Source of the DNA: a bacterium
GTDB taxonomy: Bacteria > Zhuqueibacterota > Zhuqueibacteria > Thermofontimicrobiales > Thermofontimicrobiaceae
Direction: 5' to 3'
DNA length: 11,469 nt
Assembly (NCBI GenBank): GCA_011046315.1
Contig: DSAU01000328.1
Span: forward strand, 1 to 11,469
Positions 6,101 to 11,469 of this stretch are shown here, piece after piece. A program made the translations under genes and the position numbers. Under the pieces are notes generated by a model, which did not search any database, had not been told where the DNA came from, and saw only the letters and a program-made list of their open reading frames with translations. Within the stretch, counting starts at the first letter, position 1; every line of letters starts with the position of its first letter.

Positions 6101-7796
6101 TATTCGGCTCGTGAGGATAGAGTTTGATGTAATTATTAAATGCTCGAACAAGTTTGATTTCGCTATTGGTTAACGCCATTTGTTTGTAATAAAAAGCAGC
6201 CAGAACATCGCCCGGTATTTCCCGGAAGTCGATATTATTATCTGGTGTGACAACTGGTGATTTATGTGTAGTGTCGGCTTCCACAGCGTCTCTTCCCAGA
6301 GCGATGGCGTTTTCTGCTGCATATCTTTGAAATTTACTATCCCAGTATAAATCAGAAATCTTCATATATTCTTCGAAAGCCTGATCGTGCTGTTTCAACC
6401 GAGTATCCATTGTCAATGCCATGTTCCAGTGGATCCGTGGCGCACTGCTATCGCCAGGAAAATGTTTTAAATATTTCTGACAATCATTAACCGCCAATTC
6501 ATATAATCCCAACCCTCCATCAATTTCAGCCCGCTGAAAAAGCATGGTGATATTATCGCGCACCGCTCTTTCAGTAATTTCGCATGTCTTTGCGCGGACT
6601 TCTTCATCATCATGCTTTGTCCACCACTGGCTTCCCGGTTTGTATTGATTGAAGAGTTTATCCCGCGCAAGATAGACCAACTGGTCATTTCCCATCAAAC
6701 GGTAACAGCGAACAATTTTTTCCTCAATTGCCGGGGCATCGTTGGCTTCGGGATATGTTTTTAGCAGGCGGGCGTATGCAGCAATAGCTTTTTGATACTC
6801 CTCTTTGTCGTTCAGATAAACATCGCCAATTTTTCTAAAAATATTAAATCCATACGACGGATTGTTGAGGCTATTTAAATAATCTGTCGCTGCTGAAAGC
6901 CCTCCATAATCTAAAAAGCTCAGGGCAATATATTCCAATGCTTCATCATGCAAATCAGGGCTCGAATAGCGCTGTTCAGTGTCGAGCTGTTTAGCTCTTT
7001 CAATATCCTCAACCAACAAGGTAAAATAGGACACAGCTTGAAGAAAATCACTCAATCGATAATAACACCAACCCAGTCGATAAAGCGCTTCATCGTATTT
7101 GGGGCTTTCTTCATACTTGAGAATTTTTTTATAATAATCGATAGCCGTGTCAATTTGATTAAGCGGCGGATTGAAGTAGTGTTCAGCTATGCGCATCAGC
7201 GATTCCGTAACATAGCGGCTGTCCGGAAATTCATCAATAATGAGATGGTAAATAGACAGTGCAGAATCGGTCCGTCCAATTTCTTCTAATATGTAGCCCT
7301 TATTATAAAGCGCGTCATCCACCAGATGGCTGTGTGGAAATTTATTAATCAGCCGTTCATATATTGCTAACGGTTTTGAATAATCTCGAACCGGTTCTTC
7401 AATTTTGAATTCGGTACCGGCGCTATCCATCTGTTTGATTTTACGGTCATATTGCTGCATGGCTGTCAAAAATTCGTCATCAGCCTTTTCATAATACAAC
7501 TCTGCCAACCGCATCAAAACCCGGTCAAGCACGCGGCTTTCCGGATTGTTGGCGATAAACTTTTCAGCATCGGAAATTCCTTTTTCGCGCAAATCATTTC
7601 TCTCTGTTTCAATCGCATCCAGTCGCCGCTGGTAATAATCGTGAAAGTCTAAGATTTCTTCTATCGAATAGCTGCGCAACAAGGAATCAATTTTTGTTTT
7701 TTCGCTGACAATGGATTTTTCTTCTTGCTGCGCCCAACACCAATGGCTTGTTAGCAGCATCGTAAGTAACAGCGCCGAGCAAAAAACCCTCTTCAT
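3129..7796 (-). CDS. giant exported TPR protein with C-terminal jelly-roll (carbohydrate-binding-like) domain
   Basis: This 1555-residue protein starts with a signal peptide (ALLLTMLLTSHWCWA, cleavage near residue 22); the Cys is not in a lipobox. TPR-type helical repeats fill about residues 80-870, several with the YERLINKFPHS / AIYHLIIDEFPDS pattern typical of bacterial outer-membrane-lipoprotein and gliding TPRs (for example near 142, 180, 339, 433, 590, 820). A helical, less regular stretch covers about 880-1310. The end, about 1320-1525, looks like a galactose-binding-like beta jelly roll: GWTNPSFADSSWDYAE (1335-1350), YFRKEI (1438-1443), DDSYNFFFNGEY (1459-1470) and GSNVMAIE...GGGLIATI (1496-1518), with an insertion of about 85 residues between its first and second halves. 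AAGAGG lies 7 nt before the ATG, and the upstream gene ends 35 nt away. By inference it is a periplasmic or surface scaffold whose tip binds glycan such as peptidoglycan, LPS or an exopolysaccharide. TPR and export calls are firm; the jelly roll is probable. Confidence 0.88.
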   Translation of the reverse strand: MKRVFCSALLLTMLLTSHWCWAQQEEKSIVSEKTKIDSLLRSYSIEEILDFHDYYQRRLDAIETERNDLREKGISDAEKFIANNPESRVLDRVLMRLAELYYEKADDEFLTAMQQYDRKIKQMDSAGTEFKIEEPVRDYSKPLAIYERLINKFPHSHLVDDALYNKGYILEEIGRTDSALSIYHLIIDEFPDSRYVTESLMRIAEHYFNPPLNQIDTAIDYYKKILKYEESPKYDEALYRLGWCYYRLSDFLQAVSYFTLLVEDIERAKQLDTEQRYSSPDLHDEALEYIALSFLDYGGLSAATDYLNSLNNPSYGFNIFRKIGDVYLNDKEEYQKAIAAYARLLKTYPEANDAPAIEEKIVRCYRLMGNDQLVYLARDKLFNQYKPGSQWWTKHDDEEVRAKTCEITERAVRDNITMLFQRAEIDGGLGLYELAVNDCQKYLKHFPGDSSAPRIHWNMALTMDTRLKQHDQAFEEYMKISDLYWDSKFQRYAAENAIALGRDAVEADTTHKSPVVTPDNNIDFREIPGDVLAAFYYKQMALTNSEIKLVRAFNNYIKLYPHEPNTVKILYNAGVLYFNNNLFKEALRYFNTIVKHFPEHETIPNIQHQIMESYFGKGDYRSAEIVAQRIKNDSTMPPELVEKAKRRLAESIFLAAKVLADSADHLQAGNEYLRVVREAPYIDFADLSLFNAACEYDKAREFSRAVETYNYLIETQAESNFKFDAMNNLAIDYGELFEYKNAALTYERLAAITKDSLQVHDALYNSSLFFARAEEWENAIRINTRFVENFTDSDDADDLFYDIATYYLRLDKLAEANQIYGEYAEKFPDSPRVVETFFHRGKYFESKGDLDSALNEYDKAVSKNQLFQQRKMDTNDYYAAEALSSATKIKHNEFKGIDLYLPPAKMEVDRKRKRDLLIEVVNGFTQVVAFGTIHLYEATFNIGKAYEEFADSWMRQEIPPMDRTRRIVAQKEINETAVELYRKAEESYRQSIDILRKLANNYEQSLVLSDTAKTTPSELQKIVSRDSTLHIARRWIERCENQMSKVIYDMAELQLATIQFLFKAPIPEDLTHVEQMEYQKQVIKRAVEPLVNSAVDEHVRNVREAWKLGIDNKWVKESRKKIVTTNNILATEYSRLAQQALDYYTTNWEEYERFIKRDQRASFVFDAITLADNLAALLGFWKDFTSYTMLSFHKSLDLAATENIQDPTVILTEESLFQQVYHFAVFSDSLARLAYSKKKFYDKLYKDTKNLDYEDALFVFEDNYFSIKENSIELLESAHQLSKEMSISNRWATRALLQLVELKPKDHYQKLGLEIKTSTQYSDRTWRVSVQYEQGWTNPSFADSSWDYAEFVDNQNLISKLSPPPVWLTRLDTSGFKIDTTVAVAFDTVRFSEELDSSRIVKFISDSLSRDTTVVLRSDRLVTNRHSIVQRVSCDRVYFRKEIMIPGLPVSAEIKIQLDDSYNFFFNGEYISTFSGADSTMNQENSIKLSDALVAGSNVMAIECVDQNATGGGLIATITVSSLPDWQEKKRQILMETSDEMIKKNLVMDKYIILY

Positions 7797-7831
7797 ACTA
7801 AAACCTCTTAAGGCGTCAAAGTTGCCAATAA

Positions 7832-10741
7832 CTAATATTTCCCATTTTCTGAGTTTAACAGAGAGCGCAGACTTTCCAGCTCCTGCGAAGATTCCGATTC
7901 ATCGATTTCCCTCGACTTCGTCTCAAAATAAGCCTCCTGGAAATACTTTTCTTTTTCCAGCTTTTCCAAACGAATTTTTTCGGTTTCCATCTCTTTTTGA
8001 ATTTTGCGAACTTCTATGTCAAAGCTGGCAATCCTGTTTTCCAATTCCCGTTTTTTCTCATCTAACAGGTTTTCAACTCTGGAAAGATTCTGGGAAAGCC
8101 CCACAATTTGTTTGTTCTTTTCCTGAAACTGGCTAAAATTTATATCGCTCACCCCAAAGCCGGAAAAATCCGCCCATCTAATCGTTTGTGTGTCGACATT
8201 TTCCGGTTTATGGCGAGAAATCCAAATCTCGAGCCGATTGAGCTGCTTGTTTAAATCTGATAAGTCGTCGCCAAGCACTTCGAGGTCAATTGTAATATCG
8301 ATTCTCGAATCATCATTTAGCGCTGCCAGCTCTGCAATAATGTCCAAATCTTTATGCAGATTTTGTTTCTCCAGCGTTAGCTCCCTGACCAGCTTGTCAA
8401 GGATACCATGGCGGTAAACAACGCCACCCTCGCGAGTCGCCACTGGATAATCCATAAAATAGCTGACTTTTGTAAGGGGTTTATTCAATTGATATTGTTT
8501 CAATACGGTAATCATGCGATCACGCTGTTTGACCGCATCATTTAGCAATTTTGTGTCGCCCTCGTTTTCAGCAAACTGGATAATTCGGTCAAATTCTTCA
8601 ACCTGCCGAATTAACAACTTTCTTTCGCTATTATACTCTTCCATGATCCGGCTGCTGACTGCGCCGCGAAAACGAAATGACGCTAAACCGGTGTTGATTA
8701 ATTCTCTTGTCTTCACAATCTTTGGATATAGCTCCCGATTTTGGTGTTCTAAAACCTGCTCCTCCAGCGCCTCCAATTCATCCAATTGTTTGAGAACCCG
8801 TCGGCGCTCCTGATTGTATTCATGTACCTTATTTAAAACCATTTTGGAGTTGGCGACATAGCGTAAATCATTCAAGGCTTGCTGAGTTTGATTTTGAGCA
8901 CGTTTACAATGCGCCGACAAGACCAGCGCTTCATAAGTATAATTGGACATCAGATAATTATTACTCAACACATCGACTTTGTTGACCGCGACGTCGTATT
9001 TACCCTTTTTTAAATTTGCCCACGCCTGTCCGAGTAATCCTTCGTCATAATTTTCAAACCCCCGGGATATCTGTGAAAAATAACCAAGCGCCCGGTCATA
9101 TTCACCCCGCTGATAATGCAAATAGCCCAGTTTGAGCAGTGATTCATTTCGAATAATCGACGCATTCAAATCAGTCCAGGGATGGTTCTTTCGCGCAACA
9201 ATACCTTCGAAGGTTGATTTTGCAACATCAAATTGATTTGAATTAACAAACACCAGACCGAGCAAATATTGAGCCACTAAATAATAGTCGGATTTGTGGT
9301 CAATTCGTTCTAAAATCTCCCTGGATGATTCTAATCGACGTTGGTTTATTAAAGTCAGCGCTGCTAAATAATGGGCTTTATTAATATCTTCTCGATCCAG
9401 AGCGCTGAATTGGTGAAGGGGTTCATAATATTTAAAAAAATCATCATATTGATGATAAGTGTATGCGATTGCCAACATTCTAAGATGACTTTGCCCTGAA
9501 AATTTTGAGTCAGGATAATTTTCAATAATTTCCAAATATCCGGCACGGGCGGCATCATAATAATTATTGGCGTAATTTGATTCACTGCGGTAAAAAATCA
9601 CCCCATCCAAATTTGGATAATATTCTTGATAGGCGTTCAGAATCTGAGTAAATAGCATCTCTGCCAATTGAAATCTGTTATCTGCATAGCTAATCAGCGC
9701 ATCACTGAGCTCTGCTTCTAACATCCGGTTCCGTTGTGCTGCCGTCGCAGTCCGAATGAGGTTGCTCCTTAAAATTCGATAATGGGTAAAGCGAACCTGG
9801 TATTCGGACACTTTTTTTGTTTTCCAGGAATAAAAATAATCGGATAGCGTTGGTCTGTTGGTCTTGCCGCTTGTCGTATATCCGAACAGGTTAAAAAGTC
9901 GACTGTCAATGTTTTTCATAACCATACCACGCGCGCTGTCTACATCACTCACCAGCGTGCTATCAAGATCGGCTTGCCATTTAAACCGGTCCAATTTTTT
10001 CAAAATATCCACCATTGACGCCGCTTCGTGGATGTAGTCATTGACAACTCCCTCGGTGGAACCACTGGCAACCCGGCTATCTTCAAAAATACGGACGATT
10101 CGTTCCTTTTGCTGACGGAGGTACTTGACAGCCTCTGCGTCTCCCATGTGCGTCGCTCGTTGTTCAAAAATGCTGATTTCATCATATATCTTTAATAAAT
10201 TTTTGATCTCTTTTGAATATTCGTGTATCCTTTGTGCTTTTTCCTCGTTCGTGAGTAGGCCATCTCCGAGGTTCGGGCTTTCAAGCGCCTTCATCAACTG
10301 TTCTTTTGCGCCCTCAACCTCTTGAAGGAGCTTCAAATCATCCTTACGCTGAACAATTAATTCCAATTTGTCCAAATCTTTGATGATGCTTTTGAGGTTG
10401 TTGATTTCCTGGTTGTATTCATTAAGAATTTGATCGGCACGGCCATAGATTTGCTCAAAACCGATCTCTTGCTGACTCAGCTCGCGGTTGCCCCGCTGCC
10501 GCATCTCATCAGAAATATTTCGAATAATATGGGTGAGCACTTCCTCTTTTAAGGACATTCTCTCTAAAAATCTGCGCGTTTTGCTGTCCAAATAAAACCG
10601 CAGCCTGCTATCAAAATCCACGTTGAATTGATCTTCACCCTGAAGTTCAACAGCAGAAACTTTAATATTAAAAATAGCGGAAGCCAGAACCGCGAAAATG
10701 AGGATTACGAAAAATCCAAGTCTTTGGTCGTTCATTTTCAT
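7832..10741 (-). CDS. exported or membrane-anchored coiled-coil/TPR/coiled-coil scaffold protein
   Basis: This 969-residue protein begins with a hydrophobic segment at about 8-28 followed by KVSA, fitting a signal peptide cut near residue 30 or an uncleaved anchor. Order of parts: acidic helical coiled coil at about 60-255; TPR-like repeats at about 345-635 (for example ALISYADNRFQLAEMLFTQI, AARAGYLEIIENYPDSKF, LLKLGYLHYQRGEYDRALGY); coiled coil at about 640-755; and further coiled coils at about 775-840 and 875-960, the last very rich in Glu, Lys and Arg. The start ATG has AAGGGA about 8 nt upstream; a second ATG two codons on is less well spaced. It is the first gene of the cluster, so its upstream region probably holds the promoter. 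A coiled-coil/TPR/coiled-coil build suggests a long spacer or oligomeric scaffold in the periplasm, broadly like YbgF/CpoB or the AglT/GltE TPR proteins, but I cannot assign it to any of these. Confidence 0.86.
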   Translation of the reverse strand: MKMNDQRLGFFVILIFAVLASAIFNIKVSAVELQGEDQFNVDFDSRLRFYLDSKTRRFLERMSLKEEVLTHIIRNISDEMRQRGNRELSQQEIGFEQIYGRADQILNEYNQEINNLKSIIKDLDKLELIVQRKDDLKLLQEVEGAKEQLMKALESPNLGDGLLTNEEKAQRIHEYSKEIKNLLKIYDEISIFEQRATHMGDAEAVKYLRQQKERIVRIFEDSRVASGSTEGVVNDYIHEAASMVDILKKLDRFKWQADLDSTLVSDVDSARGMVMKNIDSRLFNLFGYTTSGKTNRPTLSDYFYSWKTKKVSEYQVRFTHYRILRSNLIRTATAAQRNRMLEAELSDALISYADNRFQLAEMLFTQILNAYQEYYPNLDGVIFYRSESNYANNYYDAARAGYLEIIENYPDSKFSGQSHLRMLAIAYTYHQYDDFFKYYEPLHQFSALDREDINKAHYLAALTLINQRRLESSREILERIDHKSDYYLVAQYLLGLVFVNSNQFDVAKSTFEGIVARKNHPWTDLNASIIRNESLLKLGYLHYQRGEYDRALGYFSQISRGFENYDEGLLGQAWANLKKGKYDVAVNKVDVLSNNYLMSNYTYEALVLSAHCKRAQNQTQQALNDLRYVANSKMVLNKVHEYNQERRRVLKQLDELEALEEQVLEHQNRELYPKIVKTRELINTGLASFRFRGAVSSRIMEEYNSERKLLIRQVEEFDRIIQFAENEGDTKLLNDAVKQRDRMITVLKQYQLNKPLTKVSYFMDYPVATREGGVVYRHGILDKLVRELTLEKQNLHKDLDIIAELAALNDDSRIDITIDLEVLGDDLSDLNKQLNRLEIWISRHKPENVDTQTIRWADFSGFGVSDINFSQFQEKNKQIVGLSQNLSRVENLLDEKKRELENRIASFDIEVRKIQKEMETEKIRLEKLEKEKYFQEAYFETKSREIDESESSQELESLRSLLNSENGKY

Positions 10742-10828
10742 GATGTAATCCCTTTGATAATTATCTTTGGGGAACGGATGATTTAAAGTTGTTTAGCGAA
10801 ATCAACAGATATTATTAATCAAGATATA

Positions 10829-10841
10829 GCTTTTTAAAAGC
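10829..10841. repeat. 13-bp palindrome upstream of the cluster
   Basis: GCTTTT-T-AAAAGC is a perfect inverted repeat with a one-base centre, about 90 bp before the first start codon of the cluster. Its position suits an operator or a short 5' untranslated hairpin, but low complexity limits its weight. Confidence 0.3.
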
Positions 10842-10888
10842 CAATTGATTCATTTAGGTTAGAAAAACGAAGATCAATCGTAAGCATA

Positions 10889-10956
10889 ATCGATTATTTT
10901 ATTCTCGAATACAAGCTGTTATCGTTTGAGTACGCCAGAGGATTGATCGATTATTT
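10889..10956. repeat. 11-bp direct repeat, two copies
   Basis: ATCGATTATTT occurs at 10889-10899 and 10946-10956, start to start 57 bp (between five and six helical turns). Both copies are followed by a T-rich then ATTC or ATCC end, so the similarity continues loosely. Paired identical sites upstream of a first gene are typical of transcription-factor binding, though the repeat is short and AT-rich. Confidence 0.35.
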
Positions 10957-11004
10957 ATCCCCCATAGCAAAATTAATTAAGCCGCCAATGAAATGACGAC
11001 ATTG

Positions 11005-11021
11005 AATTGCGTGAAGCAATT
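11005..11021. repeat. short inverted repeat AATTGC/GCAATT
   Basis: AATTGC (11005-11010) and GCAATT (11016-11021) are perfect inverted arms around GTGAA, followed on the plus strand by TTTAA. The six-base stem is mostly A-T and the T-run is short, so it is at best a weak hairpin or a binding site. Confidence 0.2.
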
Positions 11022-11121
11022 TTAATGCCATTGACTTGCTGTTTATTTGATGGAAAATACTTAAATTAGCACTTAATTTGTCTTTCCAACAACAGCATCA
11101 ATTTATTTGCTGCCAACTCAA

Positions 11122-11138
11122 TTAATATTAAATATTAA
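11122..11138. repeat. 17-bp AT-only palindrome
   Basis: TTAATATT-A-AATATTAA is a perfect inverted repeat with a one-base centre. It lies midway in the intergenic region and could be an operator or easily melted DNA; AT-only symmetry is expected now and then by chance. Confidence 0.3.
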
Positions 11139-11177
11139 CCGTATTTGTTCAAATTGCGATCAAAATTACAATGGGAT

Positions 11178-11190
11178 AGCCAGGCTGGCT
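11178..11190. repeat. 13-bp GC-rich palindrome AGCCAG-G-CTGGCT
   Basis: Perfect six-base arms around one G, standing out as a GC-rich island in AT-rich non-coding DNA. Local composition makes chance less likely than for the neighbouring AT palindromes. It could be an operator half-site pair. No neighbouring coding frame explains it. Confidence 0.35.
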
Positions 11191-11321
11191 TGTGATGATT
11201 ATCCATTTTTTAATAAAAATTAATCTTGTTGTAAAATGATGCATTGTTTCACAAATGGACAATTACGCTGCCCGAAGAATTTTTTTATAATTTGTAAAAT
11301 ATATATTTTTTCATGTTTTGC

Positions 11322-11330
11322 TGTTATACT
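11322..11330 (+). promoter_or_regulatory. possible rightward extended -10 promoter element
   Basis: TGTTATACT matches the extended -10 form (TG, one base, TATAAT-like). There is no good -35 box upstream, only AT-rich DNA. If used, transcription would begin near 11337 and run rightwards out of the window, making the region divergent. Confidence 0.2.
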
Positions 11331-11406
11331 TGCAGAAGCAGGCATCTCCTAATTTCTTTATTATTAATATGAAAGAGAATCCTGCACGTAATCGATCACA
11401 GGGTGA

Positions 11407-11461
11407 GTGAATATAAACCGCTGAAGCGGTTAAAAGAACTGTTTTGAGATGATTATTTCAC
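11407..11461. repeat. nested inverted repeat, REP-like or terminator-like hairpin
   Basis: The inner hairpin is AACCGC (11416-11421), loop TGAA, GCGGTT (11426-11431), fully paired. An outer arm GTGAATA (11407-11413) pairs with TATTTCAC (11454-11461) apart from one bulged T. Short GC-rich palindromes with a TGAA/TTCA turn resemble the REP-type elements scattered between genes in many genomes. On the minus strand the hairpin is followed by TTTATATT, a poor terminator tail for a gene entering from the right. The window end hides the flanks. Confidence 0.35.
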
Positions 11462-11469
11462 CACAATAA

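Larger units (their letters stand above)
10742..11469. other. intergenic region upstream of the cluster, probable promoter region
   Basis: About 730 bp with no gene I can support on either strand. It is more AT-rich than the genes and holds several palindromes and a direct repeat, listed separately. The leftward promoter of the cluster must lie here or beyond the edge. Only weak sigma70-like matches are visible (for example minus-strand TTGTAT, 17 nt, GATTAT around 10916-10888), not good enough to call. The organism's promoter consensus is unknown. Confidence 0.6.

Noticed and set aside
3129..7796. Reading the TPR protein as a lipoprotein because of Cys20 near the signal peptide end
   Set aside because: The residues before the Cys (SHW) do not fit a lipobox, whereas WAQ gives a normal signal peptidase I site.
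7711..8136. Plus-strand ORF of 141 codons spanning the junction of the two TPR genes
   Set aside because: It is antisense to the ends of two well-supported genes, lacks a recognisable domain and has the Phe/Ser/Pro-rich look of reverse-strand coiled-coil coding DNA.
11220..11345. Minus-strand 41-codon ORF in the upstream intergenic region
   Set aside because: AGGAG directly touches the ATG with no spacing, the product is Ile/Lys-rich as expected of AT-rich DNA, and nothing recognisable is encoded.

Overview
The window carries one leftward (minus-strand) gene cluster of seven recognisable genes, preceded on the right by about 730 bp of AT-rich non-coding DNA. No RNA gene, insertion sequence, CRISPR array or phage gene was seen. 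The moderately AT-rich composition, the very long signal-peptide-bearing TPR proteins and the TolQ/ExbD/ExbD/TonB-like set suggest a Gram-negative, double-membraned bacterium. An FCB-group relative (Calditrichota, KSB1-like or Ignavibacteria-like) is my best guess, at low confidence, because there is no phylogenetic marker here.

Layout in the direction of transcription (right to left): (1) 10741-7832, a 969-residue exported coiled-coil/TPR/coiled-coil protein; (2) after 35 nt, 7796-3129, a 1555-residue exported TPR protein ending in a jelly-roll domain that resembles carbohydrate-binding domains; (3) after 39 nt, 3089-2649, a 146-residue exported protein of unknown function; (4) a 247-nt gap with a 10-bp hairpin that pairs fully only in the leftward RNA, and an AT-rich palindrome touching the next ribosome binding site; (5) 2401-1751, a TolQ/ExbB/MotA proton-channel protein; (6) after 1 nt, 1749-1210, an ExbD/TolR protein whose membrane aspartate is replaced by asparagine; (7) 1105-611, a second ExbD/TolR protein that keeps the aspartate; (8) 488 to beyond the left edge, the N-terminal part of a TonB/AgmX-like single-pass protein. 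It starts with GTG and may be coupled to a 23-codon small ORF by a GTGA overlap.

Read together, genes 5-8 look like a proton-driven inner-membrane motor with a periplasm-spanning arm. Genes 1-3 look like its periplasmic or outer-membrane scaffold. One TolQ-type plus two different ExbD-type proteins is the composition of the Myxococcus AglRQS motor that works with the Glt/Agm envelope complex. The sequence does not show whether this system drives gliding, surface transport, envelope maintenance or uptake. Its most interesting feature is the pair of unequal ExbD proteins, which implies a motor with only one protonatable stator-plug helix if the two form a heterodimer.
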